A program made the translations under genes and the position numbers. The notes under the pieces are model-generated. The model saw nothing but the letters and a program-made list of their open reading frames with translations. It was not told the origin of the DNA and did no database searches. Positions 43,296 to 51,999 of a stretch of 64,000 bases of DNA are shown piece after piece. How positions within the stretch are numbered: the first letter of the stretch is position 1; each line of letters starts with the position of its first letter. This DNA comes from Bacillus sp. S/N-304-OC-R1 (GTDB lineage Bacteria; Bacillota; Bacilli; Bacillales; Cytobacillaceae): positions 248,001 to 312,000 of the forward strand of contig NZ_JACWFE010000004.1 of assembly GCF_019749375.1 (NCBI RefSeq). The letters run 5' to 3'.

Positions 43296-43502
43296 TTGAT
43301 TAGCCTTTTGGAAAACATCTTTCAAATATCAGCAGTAATCCTACTCATATGTGCAGTCTATTATTATAGACACTTTAAAAAAACTAAGAGAGAAAGAAAA
43401 TTAAACTTATTTGAATTTTCAATTTATATCACAACTCGAATTGCGTTATATCTTTGTGCAGGTAGTTATATTCTTTTGTTTTTGGATAAGAATTTTGGAT
43501 AG
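43296..43502 (+). CDS. Small two-helix membrane protein, 68 aa
   Basis: Two hydrophobic helices (about 5-24 and 47-63) are joined by a basic loop YYRHFKKTKRERKLN. GAGGTGATG lies upstream of a TTG at 43296; an in-frame GTG at 43284 is the alternative. No family recognised. A GCGCG hairpin of module B type follows at 43521-43545. Confidence 0.5.
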   Translation: MISLLENIFQISAVILLICAVYYYRHFKKTKRERKLNLFEFSIYITTRIALYLCAGSYILLFLDKNFG

Positions 43503-43510
43503 ATAGTATT

Positions 43511-43590
43511 CAACGAACGGGCGCGTTTATCTAGGAACGCGTCTCTTTAAATTGTGAAGTAATGTACTTAAACAAACGATCAGGTTAGTG
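43511..43590 (+). repeat. Repeat modules B and A, diverged copy
   Basis: ATTCAACGAACGGGCGCGTT and AACGCGTCTCTTT form a hairpin (CGCGTT/AACGCG). Then AAATTGTGAAGTAATGTACT and TAAACAAACGATCAGGTTAG follow the module A pattern. Confidence 0.6.
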
Positions 43591-43675
43591 AAAGAAGGGA
43601 TATACGATTTGTATGAAGAAATTACAGACATAAGTAGCTATTGGAGCAATTAATATTTTGTTGGGGGGAATTATA

Positions 43676-43756
43676 TTGAAACGGCTTCTCATAGGTATAT
43701 TGGTGATAATGATTATACTTATTGGAATGTATTTTTTGACTACTCCTGGTGCTTAA
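43676..43756 (+). CDS. 26-residue hydrophobic peptide
   Basis: TTGGGGGGAATTATA precedes a TTG start. The frame reads (M)KRLLIGILVIMIILIGMYF then LTTPGA and a stop. It is a single TM helix with a basic N-terminus. It may be a membrane peptide or a toxin-like small protein, or the surviving start of a longer decayed gene. No antitoxin partner is evident. Confidence 0.35.
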   Translation: MKRLLIGILVIMIILIGMYFLTTPGA

Positions 43757-43937
43757 TTGTTTTATTCTCTTTTTCAATTAACGGGCAAGAGTTAAACAAG
43801 GTGTTTCAGTGGGGGCATCTTTTTTCTTGTTGTGCTAACGGAGCAGGTTAATTAAATAAAACATTAATTTGAGAAGGAATTATAAAAATTAATATTGAAT
43901 ATAAAGAAATTATGAAGTCTAAAGAGGCGGTACGGTT

Positions 43938-44540
43938 ATGAACCTTTTAAATAGGTTGATAGAACAAGCTAAGAATCCTGATAGAATTGTAGGTTCATTT
44001 ATGTTGAGGATTATGAATACTGCTCATACAGTAATGAACAAATGGACATTGGGGAATACGAAAATTGGAGAAGATTCGATTGTGTTGGATGTAGGTTGTG
44101 GTGGTGGAAAAACGATACAATTATTGTCACATATTAATAAAAACGGGAGAATATACGGAATAGATTATTCTGAACAGGCTGTAAAAGATTCTATAAGAGC
44201 AAATTAAATTGATGTAGCATCGGGTAAGGTAAACATTCAACAAGCAAGTGTCACTGACATTCCGTTCCCAGAAAATTTTTTTGATATAATCACGGCATTT
44301 CAAACACATTATTTTTGGTCTGATTTAGAAATCAGTATAAAAGAAGTTTATAGGGTATTGAAAGAAGATGGATGCTTCTTAATAACAGCCGAGTTATATA
44401 AAATCAATTATCATATGAAATCTTATAAAACAAAGGAAGAAATTGAGCAATTGTTAAAAAATACAGGATTTGCTGTTGTACATATTAATGAACATGCAAA
44501 TAAAAAATGGATTTGTATAAAAGGGATTAAAGGAAAGTAA
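43938..44540 (+). pseudogene. Class I SAM-dependent methyltransferase with a nonsense codon
   Basis: One continuous frame of 200 codons is interrupted only by TAA at 44205-44207. Before it lie TKIGEDSIVLDVGCGGGKTI (motif I, GxGxG-like) and RIYGIDYSEQAVKDSIRAN. After it lie VNIQQASVTDIPFPENFFDI, FWSDLEISIKEVYRVLKEDG and a normal C-terminus. Both halves align without a gap, so this is a single-base nonsense mutation in an otherwise intact YcgJ/UbiE-like enzyme. GAGGCGG precedes the ATG. Readthrough or a sequencing error are alternatives. Confidence 0.8.
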
Positions 44541-44560
44541 ATTAGTTTAAAAACCATCAT

Positions 44561-44692
44561 TGTGAAGATTTGCACTTAAACTAGCGGGTGCTTTAGTAAA
44601 ATTACTGAGAAGTCATTTTCGCATCTCTTTCTCATTTTCAATATTCCACAATCGGGCACATTCTGGAATAAGAATCACGCTCTTAATTAGGG
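44561..44692 (+). repeat. Repeat modules A+B, full-length copy
   Basis: TGTGAAGATTTGCACTTAAA then CTAGCGGGTGCTTTAGT (module A). About 45 bases of C/T-rich spacer follow, then CCACAATCGGGCACATTCTG and AATAAGAATCACGCTCTT (module B). Same order and spacing as 45697-45848. Confidence 0.7.
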
Positions 44693-44766
44693 AAGTTGTA
44701 GTGTGCAATTCCTTATTAAACGGGTGCGTATCCAAAATAAGCAGCTACGCTTTTTTGCTAAAGGCT

Positions 44767-44946
44767 TTGCATGTTGTAGGTGATGGACTTATAGAATATA
44801 GAGTAAGAGAGCTTATCGTAAACGGGATATTTGAAATAAAAGGTGTGCTCAAAGCGATGAGATTCTACAGAGGTAAGTTTCGTTCTCCCCAGATTCCACC
44901 ATTCGGAAAATATATTGAATACCATTCAATACTTAATGTATATTAA
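44767..44946 (+). pseudogene. DUF3658-type C-terminal remnant
   Basis: The frame VGDGLIEYRVRELIVNGIFE then IKGVLKAMRFYRGKF matches the C-terminal end of DUF1835/DUF3658 proteins, which close with a GDGxxxYRxRxLI...MRFY motif. Only about 35 residues remain. The preceding DNA is repeat sequence, so the rest of the gene (about 200 residues) is lost. The open frame from a GTG at 44701 is therefore an artefact of the remnant. Confidence 0.55.
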
Positions 44947-44993
44947 AAAAGGTGAATCTTTAAAAAATTACTCTTTTACGGTGAGGTGTTTAG

Positions 44994-45542
44994 ATGAATT
45001 ATCCATACCCAAGACAACGAATCTTTGGAATATTTCTCATTGCAGTTGGATTAACTATGGGTTTATCTACTATCTTTGGGACTGATCAATTTCCGCAAGT
45101 TCTCATTTTTCTCATAGGCTATATTCTTAGTTTAGTGGGGATTATGTTTAATTCCCGCTTAAGGAGAAAATTAGCAATAGGCGAAGCAACCGCGAAACAA
45201 GAAAAGGTTTCTAAACTTTCTTTAATCTTTGTCGCTTTAGCATGTGGAATAACTGGATCAGTTTTAAATGGTTCTAATGATTACCGATTGATCTGGATGC
45301 TCATTTTATTATTTGTGGGGCTTCATTTTATTCCTTTCATAGTTGTTCATGGCAAATTTTCTCTTTTGTTAGGTATATTAACCACTTTGAATGCATGTTT
45401 CGGGCTTATACTACCAAATATATCATTTTATGTTTTTGGAGCCATCGATAGTATCATCAAAATATTAATCGGAATTTTATTAATTAAATATAGTCCTAAT
45501 AAGCAGAGTATAGCTTACGATTCCTTCGCTTTGAATAAATAG
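44994..45542 (+). CDS. Membrane protein, DUF6609-like
   Basis: 182 residues with about six TM helices in two groups (residues 9-27, 36-51, 75-92, 98-115, 122-138, 145-165) and a cytoplasmic basic loop RLRRKLAIGEATAKQEKVSK. It resembles DUF6609 proteins of Bacillus. Function is unknown. GGTGAGGTG lies before the ATG. Downstream, before the next repeat, there is a short coding-like scrap (45551-45670). Confidence 0.65.
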   Translation: MNYPYPRQRIFGIFLIAVGLTMGLSTIFGTDQFPQVLIFLIGYILSLVGIMFNSRLRRKLAIGEATAKQEKVSKLSLIFVALACGITGSVLNGSNDYRLIWMLILLFVGLHFIPFIVVHGKFSLLLGILTTLNACFGLILPNISFYVFGAIDSIIKILIGILLIKYSPNKQSIAYDSFALNK

Positions 45543-45550
45543 TTTTAATA

Positions 45551-45670
45551 TTTCAAAATGCAAAAACTGAAACATTAGTTAAAGGGAAAGCCGATTTAAT
45601 CACAGATAGTTACAATGAAAATGAAATTTATAATGTTCTTAATAGCATGTCATTAATATCAATGAATTAG
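45551..45670 (+). pseudogene. Short unidentified coding scrap
   Basis: An uninterrupted frame without a start codon gives FQNAKTETLVKGKADLITDS followed by YNENEIYNVLNSMSLISMN and a stop. Its composition is protein-like, but I cannot place it. It sits directly before a full repeat copy. Confidence 0.3.
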
Positions 45671-45696
45671 TTTTTACCAACAAACCAAATAACAGG

Positions 45697-45894
45697 AGAT
45701 TGTGAAGGATTACACTTAAGCTAACGGGTGCTTTAGCACAATAACTACGGTGTTATTTTTGTAGTTTTTTCTCATTTCCATTTTTCCACAATCGGGCGCT
45801 TTTCTGAAATAAGGAAAGCGTCTTTCTTCATGAAAAGGGCCATATTGTTGAACAAGTTTAGGAGAGATTGTGAAACTTTGTACTTGAATTAACG
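45697..45894 (+). repeat. Best-preserved repeat: modules A, B and A again
   Basis: GATTGTGAAGGATTACACTT, AAGCTAACGGGTGCTTTAGC and ACAATAAC (module A) start it. TCCACAATCGGGCGCTTTTC, AATAAGGAAAGCGTC and TTCATGAAAAGGGCCATATT (module B) follow, then GAGATTGTGAAACTTTGTAC and TTGAATTAACG (a second A). Inner hairpin: GGCGCTTT / AAAGCGTC. Confidence 0.75.
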
Positions 45895-45970
45895 TAAACA
45901 GTCAGTGAAAGAGGTGTTTCCCAACAGAATGGCGAATTTATCATCAATCGGTTAAAGAGTGGAGATTAAT

Positions 45971-46231
45971 ATGGAAAAAGAAAATAAAGCAATACTGTAT
46001 TTACATATGATTTTGGCGACATTAGGAACAATTATTATTCTTTTAACTGCAATTCTAAATACAAAAAATAATAACTACTATGAAACTCCACTTATTTTAT
46101 TTGGTGCTTCATTAATATTTGGTTACATCAATTTCTTAGAAAAAAAGGCTGGGATCAATAATAAATTAACTTGGGCAAGAGTAATTGTATCTCTGATTGG
46201 TATGTTAATTTTATATTTCCTATTAAAGTAA
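45971..46231 (+). CDS. Small membrane protein, 86 aa
   Basis: Three hydrophobic helices (about 8-27, 36-52, 64-84) with short polar loops, including EKKAGINNKLTWARV. GTGGAG precedes ATG 45971. No family recognised; its plan is common among Bacillus YvlD/YczF-size proteins. It has its own terminator and lies between repeat copies, like most genes in this stretch. Confidence 0.55.
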   Translation: MEKENKAILYLHMILATLGTIIILLTAILNTKNNNYYETPLILFGASLIFGYINFLEKKAGINNKLTWARVIVSLIGMLILYFLLK

Positions 46232-46234
46232 AGA

Positions 46235-46268
46235 GCGCAATTCACAGCAAGAATTACGCCCTTTTTTT
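46235..46268 (+). terminator. Terminator after 86-aa membrane protein
   Basis: GCGCAATTC / GAATTACGC (one mismatch), 7-base loop, then CCTTTTTTT. Confidence 0.78.
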
Positions 46269-46337
46269 ATATAACTGGCCGTATTTTGAAGCAATGCCTC
46301 TAAAACAATTTGATTTATAGGATGAAATTTAGAAGAT

Positions 46338-46372
46338 ATTGTGAAATTCTGTACTTAAAGTAACGGGTGCAA
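46338..46372 (+). repeat. Repeat module A copy
   Basis: ATATTGTGAAATTCTGTACT then TAAAGTAACGGGTGC, close to 45697 and 60801. Confidence 0.65.
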
Positions 46373-46488
46373 GAGCTGGGGACTGGGTAGCTGTAGCAGC
46401 CTCTTTGTTGTTCCACCAACGGATAGAATAATTGAAGATTATTGTTAAAACTAAGAGTAAAATTAACAAAAAATAAACGGTGATTTTT

Positions 46489-46657
46489 ATGCAAATGTAC
46501 ATTCAAACTCTAGATTGTTGGTATCTTAATATTCCTAACTGTATTCTTTAAGGAAAAAACGAACTGGAGAAAACATCTTCTTAGGTTTATTTATTTTGTT
46601 GTTGGTTTCTCCATTTTGTATTTTCTATTAGATCTATTGTTAAACAGAATTTTGTAA
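46489..46657 (+). pseudogene. Frameshifted small membrane protein
   Basis: An ATG frame MQMYIQTLDCW stops early. The neighbouring frame continues IVGILIFLTVFFKEKTNWRK then HLLRFIYFVVGFSILYFLLD and LLLNRIL, a two-helix membrane protein. A one-base indel near 46510 would join them into about 55 residues. The family is unknown. Confidence 0.35.
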
Positions 46658-46840
46658 TTTTTTACTGACAGGATGCGTTTCGAAAATAGTGAAGACACAT
46701 CTCTTCTTCAAGTAACGGGCAGTTTAGCACAATAGAGCAGAAGAAATATTCATTGCTAATACACTAAAATTACACAAATCATGTAAAATAAAGGATACAG
46801 TACAGTTAAATGGTAAAGTGAACGAATGGGGAGGATATAA

Positions 46841-47407
46841 TTGAAAAGATTTATTGCAATTTTAACTTTAATTTCAGTTATAGCGATTTTAACTGCTTGT
46901 TCGTCTGAATCATCTTTGGAGCTTACGAATAAAAAAGTGGAAATTACCAACGATAAGGGAAGATTAGGCTCAATGATTTTACAACAAGGCGAGAAAGCAG
47001 GGACAGAAGCTGTACCTACGGCGTTGTATTACACTTTTTCAATTAAAAACGTAGGAAGTAAGAAAATTGGAGATGAAGTTGAATCTTTGAAATTAAAAAT
47101 TGAACCAAGCGAAAAATTAGCGACTGTTTCCGAGGAAGTAATGGGGTTTAATATTTTTAATCCAGAAGGATATAATGAAACTGGTTTAGGTTATGGTCAT
47201 ACCTTTAGTAGCATTCTTGGACCTAATGAAGAAGGAGAATTTACTCTACATTATGATTTAGGTATTGATGTAGAAACTACTGAGGCTCTTTTCGTTCCAA
47301 CTAAAGAGCAGTTAGAAAAATTGGAAGATAATGCTTTAGAGGCAAATTTAATTGTAATGTTAGGCGATGAAGAAATAGCTCGTTTTGATTTGAGTGAAAA
47401 AGAGTAA
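46841..47407 (+). CDS. Uncharacterised lipoprotein
   Basis: 188 residues with a TTG start preceded by GGGGAGGA. The signal peptide KRFIAILTLISVIAILTAC ends in the lipobox LTAC (Cys about residue 20). The mature part is a single beta-rich domain (TALYYTFSIKNVGSKKIGDEVESLKLKIEP ... GPNEEGEFTLHYDLGI), like DUF4352/immunoglobulin-like lipoprotein domains of Bacillus. It is probably surface-anchored. Partner unknown; it is flanked by repeat fragments. Confidence 0.72.
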   Translation: MKRFIAILTLISVIAILTACSSESSLELTNKKVEITNDKGRLGSMILQQGEKAGTEAVPTALYYTFSIKNVGSKKIGDEVESLKLKIEPSEKLATVSEEVMGFNIFNPEGYNETGLGYGHTFSSILGPNEEGEFTLHYDLGIDVETTEALFVPTKEQLEKLEDNALEANLIVMLGDEEIARFDLSEKE

Positions 47408-47726
47408 GTATTTATTATTAAATGTACTAAAAGATGACATTAATGAGAAACATCAGTGTTAATACCGATGCTTTTTTGTGTGTTAAACTACCTACTATTT
47501 ATGAAGTTTTTTTAATTTTTGTCCCCTGAAAAAGAACCCGTTAGCTGTTTCGGCAAACTTTATTTATTTTCGTTATTCAACTAAAGGGGCAGATAGTGGA
47601 ACAAGGAATTAGATAGGATTTGTAGAAATTAGGATATGGGGTCCATAAAGGAGAGGAAATGAGGAGAAAATAAAAAATGTTATAGGCTTAATATTTGTTG
47701 CTATTATAATTATCGTTTTATATTTA

Positions 47727-48097
47727 GTGGTGTTATGCAGTATTGTATTTTGCCTTAGTTTTATTCCCTTCTTGGGAATTGAAGTTATTAGTTGGACATC
47801 CGTATTAGCTTTTTCCTTATTCGTAATGATATGGTCAGTTCCCTTTGAAATTATTAGCTTTTTAATGGATTTTCGCATAAGAACAAATCAACAAAGAAAG
47901 TCATATTGTCAGCAACTATAATATTAAACTTTATAGCATTTACTATTTTTGTTATTTGGTTAAATTCGTATTTAGAAGGGATTCATTTTTCTAATACTGG
48001 ATTAGTTTTCTATATTATCATTGTAGCACTCCTAGTTTTTGTTATTAATACTAATGGTAATAGAATAAAAGATTCTGACCACAAGCAAAGCATATAA
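47727..48097 (+). pseudogene. YrvL-like regulatory membrane protein, frameshifted
   Basis: The first frame gives VLCSIVFCLSFIPFLGIEVI, SWTSVLAFSLFVMIWSVPFE and IISFLMDFRI. The second frame continues VILSATIILNFIAFTIFVIW, LNSYLEGIHFSNTG and a third hydrophobic helix. Together they match the four-helix YrvL family (the PFE..S motif after a long loop). The break lies in AACAAAGAAAG (47889-47900). Upstream, 47683-47726 also reads as part of the first helix in the same frame but has no start codon, so the N-terminus is damaged too. In B. subtilis YrvL modulates oxalate decarboxylase expression. Confidence 0.5.
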
Positions 48098-48340
48098 TCA
48101 AATCCAATTTTACTTGTTGAACGGGGGCAATAATACAATAAGCTATGATCGATTTAGGACTTAAACACATATTTCGTTATTCCATTAAAGGGCGCCATTC
48201 CCGATTTGAAATGCGCTGTTTCTCTAAGAGCAATTTAATGATACTGTACTTATTGAAAAGTGGAATATTTAGCGACATTTAATGAAAAACTTAATTAACA
48301 TGGTTTTCTTGCCAGCAATTTTCACAGGAGGAAATAAAAA

Positions 48341-48757
48341 ATGGCATTAACATCCAAAAATATCTTTATTAATTTATCAGTAAAAGACGTGAACAATTCC
48401 ACCAATTTTTTCAAGGAGCTAGGTTTTGAGTTCAACCCACAATTCTCCGATGAGACCACATCTTGTATGATCATAAGTGACAATATCTTTGCTATGATTA
48501 TGAATGAGGAACGTTTCAAAGGATTTAGTAAGAAGGAAATTGTGGATACGGCAACTTCTGCCGAAGCAATTCTCAGCTTTTCAACTGAAAGTCGGGATCA
48601 AGTGGATGAGATAGTAAATAAGGCTTTGTCATCTGGTGGAAAATCTTTTAGTGAACCTCAAGATCATGGGTTTATGTATATATGGGGGTTTCAGGATTTA
48701 GACGGTCATTTATGGGAAGTTGCTTATATGGATGAGATTGAAATTAATCAAAAATAA
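48341..48757 (+). CDS. VOC family protein, lactoylglutathione-lyase-like
   Basis: The 138-residue protein begins NIFINLSVKDVNNSTNFFKELGFEFNP and ends WGFQDLDGHLWEVAYMDE, the standard single-module VOC pattern of the YyaH/'glyoxalase/bleomycin resistance' subgroup, which often binds a metal weakly. GGAGGAAATAAAA lies before the ATG. Intact, in contrast to the decayed VOC remnant at 39731. Substrate is unknown. Confidence 0.85.
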   Translation: MALTSKNIFINLSVKDVNNSTNFFKELGFEFNPQFSDETTSCMIISDNIFAMIMNEERFKGFSKKEIVDTATSAEAILSFSTESRDQVDEIVNKALSSGGKSFSEPQDHGFMYIWGFQDLDGHLWEVAYMDEIEINQK

Positions 48758-48947
48758 ACTTTAAGGTTTAAAGTCAAATCAAGTTTAATATCCTAAGGGA
48801 TGATGCCTTAAAAGGTGTCATCTTTTTATTTATCTATTATCAGATTAGATATATGTGAAGTCATGGACTTAAAGTAATACTTACCGGACTTATTGGATAA
48901 TTGGTGTTTCATCGATTTTACTCTATATTTTATGAGTAAATATCTTG

Positions 48948-49446
48948 ATGAGGGCTAAATTGAAAAGTGCTCAGTCAGTGAATTGAGAAGACTTAATTGA
49001 AATTTTAGAAGCAGAAAAATCAAAGCTTAGAGTTAATTCAAAGATAAAAACTATTTATAGTATTTATTCGAAATTGCCAGCTTAAAGGAATCTATTGGTT
49101 CAACCCCTTAATCTGGTATTCACTTAATCAGATAAAACAAGACTGTGAAGTGGCTTGTGATTCGTCTGTCATCAGCACTTTAAAGACAGAAGAAGTAAAA
49201 AAATATGTTGTGACAATAATCAATATGATTAGATTATTAGCAGAAAAAAGGAGTACTACTGGGACATTAGGATATGCTAGTAAATACAATAAACGGGGAA
49301 TTATTATGATTACACAATTTAATAAAAGTTCGGCAAGCAGTATTAGCTCTATCTCTAATGCTTTATCATCTAAAGGGTATACTCAGAGAAAACTTCTTTC
49401 AAGAATCATGCAATTGGCAAAGCAGGGTAAAATCATCAACTCATAG
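48948..49446 (+). pseudogene. M56 (BlaR1/MecR1-type) peptidase remnant
   Basis: From an ATG at 48948 the frame gives MRAKLKSAQSVN, a TGA, then EDLIEILEAEKSKLRVNSKI, the pre-catalytic region of M56 proteins. After a shift (about 49070) another frame gives IYWFNPLIWYSLNQIKQDCE then VACDSSVISTL. These are the WFNPLxWxA and DxExACDxxV motifs that follow the zinc site in BlaR1/MecR1. The HExxH stretch between them is deleted. The tail RLLAEKRSTTGTLGYASKYN supports the family. This was a membrane sensor protease; the remainder is nonfunctional. Confidence 0.6.
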
Positions 49447-49616
49447 TTTCCTGTTAAAACTACTGATATAGAAGACGTAGAGAACTGTATTTTCAAAATA
49501 AATAATTAACAACTTAAATAATTAATAATAGAAATAACCATCGGAAATGAACTCGAAAAATGTGAAAAAAACGTCACAAAAGCTAAAAACGAAAAGTTAG
49601 AAAGGGAAATTGGAAT

Positions 49617-51395
49617 ATGAAAAGACAAAGAAAATCTCGATATAAACTACTTATTTTTACGATTCCACTTTTTATAATAGCCTTAATAATTGGCGTTTAT
49701 TATTATGCAATCAAAGAAAATAGTAGTGAACAGACTACCCAAGGTGAAGAAAGTACAATTATTACTCAACCTTCCGGTAAAAATACAGTGGATTCGAAGA
49801 AAGATCAAAATTCAAATCTTGAGAAATTAGTAGAGGAAACGTTTTCCTTATCTAAGGTAGGCAAGGTTCCGAACATTTCCTTTGTTTCTGGCAAAACAGA
49901 ATGGAAGGAAGTAAATCAAAAGTGGGGAAAATCAGATCATATTTCGGAAACTGCTAAAGGCAAATATGAGGAATACGAAAGTCATCATGCTACAATCGGC
50001 TATGCCGGTCAGACTGTAAATGATATACGATCGTATGATTCTGAACTGCGAAAAATCTCGTTAAATGAAATTGAGAAAACTGGTGGACAACCCGATGCCA
50101 TTCGATACTATAAAGATTCAACTGTTGACCAAATGATACTTGTCTATCATGCAACGTCTTCTACTGATTTATTATGGGTTTTACCTGTACAAACAGAGCA
50201 GGAGCCAAATCCTAAAGTTGACCATATCTCACTTTTTACACAGATTGAAAAGGAACCAAATCAACAAACACAAGTTAAAAAACCGAATCAACAAGGAAAT
50301 CAATCCATATCAGAGGTGATTTCTAAACTAAGCTTAGAAGATAAAATTGGCCAAATGATTCTTGCTGGGGTTTCCGGGACTACAATGGATGCAAACGCAA
50401 AACAATTAATAGGCAAATTCCATGTTGGGGGAATTATTTTTTACAAATATAATTTTGAAACCCCTGCACAAGTGATTCATCTTGTGAATCAACTGAAAGC
50501 TGGAAATAGTTCGAGTCTACCGCTTTTACTAGGGGTTGACCAAGAGGGTGGACGTGTGACAAGATTGCCAGGTGGACTTGTGAACTTTCCTCCAAATAAA
50601 CAGATAGGACAGGTAAATAATCCCGATTTTTCTTATAAAGTCGGAACACTTCTAGGGAAAGAACTAAAGGAATTTGGTTTAAATCTCGATTTTGCCCCTG
50701 TTCTCGATATTAACAGCAATCCAAATAACCCAGTAATCGGGGATCGATCGTTTGGGAACAATGCTGAAATAGTAAGTAAACTTGGAATTCAAACGATGAG
50801 AGGGATACAGTCTCAAAACGTGATCACGACAATTAAGCATTTTCCTGGACACGGAGATACATCGGTTGATTCCCATCTGGACCTTCCGATTGTAAATAAA
50901 AGCCTTAAGGAACTTAAAGAATTAGAGTTAATTCCGTTTGAACGTGCGATTAATCAAGGAGCAGATGTTGTGATGGTCGCCCATATCTTATTGCCTCAAT
51001 TAGATAAAACGAATCCAGGGACCATGTCAAAAGCTGTCCTGACGGATCTTCTTAGAAAACAACTTGGTTTTACAGGAGTCATTATAACGGACGATATGAC
51101 AATGGGAGCCATAACAGAACATTTTGATATTGATAAAGCAGCGGTAGAATCAGTTAAAGCAGGAAGCGATATTATTTTAGTAGGGCGTGACTATAATAAT
51201 GTTGTAAAGATAATCTCCTCTTTAAAAGCTGCTGTTAAAAATGGGGAAATTTCAGAACAAAGATTAAATGAAAGTGTAGAAAGAATTATTGTACTAAAAA
51301 GGAAATATAGCATTAATGATACGAAAGTAGAAAGTCCTAAGATAAATGAAATAAATCACTCAATCAATAGCCTAATGAAAAATTATTTACATTAA
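49617..51395 (+). CDS. Glycoside hydrolase family 3 beta-N-acetylglucosaminidase (NagZ-like)
   Basis: 592 residues: a membrane anchor/signal (about 9-30), a linker rich in Ser/Thr/Gln/Lys, a roughly 100-residue beta domain (KVPNISFVSGKTEWKEVNQKWG; resembling DUF4309-like modules), a second linker, then the GH3 barrel from about residue 237. GH3 signatures are LLLGVDQEGGRVTRLPGG, the loop TTIKHFPGHGDTSVDSHLDLP with the Asp-His proton donor pair of NagZ enzymes, and the nucleophile Asp in GVIITDDMTMGAI. It should release GlcNAc from muropeptides on the outer surface. GAAAGGG precedes the ATG. Confidence 0.88.
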   Translation: MKRQRKSRYKLLIFTIPLFIIALIIGVYYYAIKENSSEQTTQGEESTIITQPSGKNTVDSKKDQNSNLEKLVEETFSLSKVGKVPNISFVSGKTEWKEVNQKWGKSDHISETAKGKYEEYESHHATIGYAGQTVNDIRSYDSELRKISLNEIEKTGGQPDAIRYYKDSTVDQMILVYHATSSTDLLWVLPVQTEQEPNPKVDHISLFTQIEKEPNQQTQVKKPNQQGNQSISEVISKLSLEDKIGQMILAGVSGTTMDANAKQLIGKFHVGGIIFYKYNFETPAQVIHLVNQLKAGNSSSLPLLLGVDQEGGRVTRLPGGLVNFPPNKQIGQVNNPDFSYKVGTLLGKELKEFGLNLDFAPVLDINSNPNNPVIGDRSFGNNAEIVSKLGIQTMRGIQSQNVITTIKHFPGHGDTSVDSHLDLPIVNKSLKELKELELIPFERAINQGADVVMVAHILLPQLDKTNPGTMSKAVLTDLLRKQLGFTGVIITDDMTMGAITEHFDIDKAAVESVKAGSDIILVGRDYNNVVKIISSLKAAVKNGEISEQRLNESVERIIVLKRKYSINDTKVESPKINEINHSINSLMKNYLH

Positions 51396-51478
51396 TTATT
51401 CCGTTAGTGAAAGAAAAATACTATAAAAAGGAGTAAAATCAAAGTAAATTAAACAAAGACAATAAGGAAGGTGAGTTG

Positions 51479-51910
51479 ATGGGAAGTCAAGTACGTTCAG
51501 TTCCTCGCCCCCTTGTTCGAACAAACCAATGGTTTATTATTGTATCTGTAATGCTTACTTGGATAACTAAGCAAGATTGGATCCTTGCTATCCCTTTATT
51601 AGCAGGATTAATGAGCATATCTTTTGGATTTAATCCTGTAATGCGTTTAGCTAAGCTGTTTTTAAGAAAGCATCCATCACAATATATTCCTGAGGAATGG
51701 GATCAGCAGCAATTTAATCAAAAGATTTCCGTTATTTGTCTTGCAGGAGGATTAATAAGTTTTCTAATGAATTGGAACATCTTAGGCTATATCTTTACCA
51801 TTTTGGTTGCAGCAGCAGCATTTATTGCAATTTTGGGTTTTTGCGTTGGATGCTTTATAAGATATCAATGGAAACAAAACAAATTTAGAAAATCTCTTAG
51901 AAAATATTAA
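51479..51910 (+). CDS. DUF4395 family membrane protein
   Basis: The 143-residue, four-helix membrane protein starts with the family pattern VPRPLVRTNQWFIIVSVMLTWIT. It has ISFGFNPVMRLAKLFLRKHPSQYIPEEWDQQQFNQKIS and a C-terminal LGFCVGCFIRYQWK, where CxGC resembles the DUF4395 Cys pair. Members often sit near thioredoxin-like genes; here none is adjacent. AAGGAAGGTGA supports ATG 51479. Confidence 0.8.
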   Translation: MGSQVRSVPRPLVRTNQWFIIVSVMLTWITKQDWILAIPLLAGLMSISFGFNPVMRLAKLFLRKHPSQYIPEEWDQQQFNQKISVICLAGGLISFLMNWNILGYIFTILVAAAAFIAILGFCVGCFIRYQWKQNKFRKSLRKY

Positions 51911-51922
51911 AATGGTTGAGGG

Positions 51923-51953
51923 CAGGAAATGAAGATCATTTCCTGTTCTTTTT
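51923..51953 (+). terminator. Terminator after DUF4395 gene
   Basis: Perfect 10-bp stem CAGGAAATGA / TCATTTCCTG, 3-base loop, T-rich tail. It lies before the convergent CPBP gene. Confidence 0.8.
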
Positions 51954-51999
51954 ATAATTTAGGGAGCACATAAACAATTTTTAATTATAAAGTTTAAAA

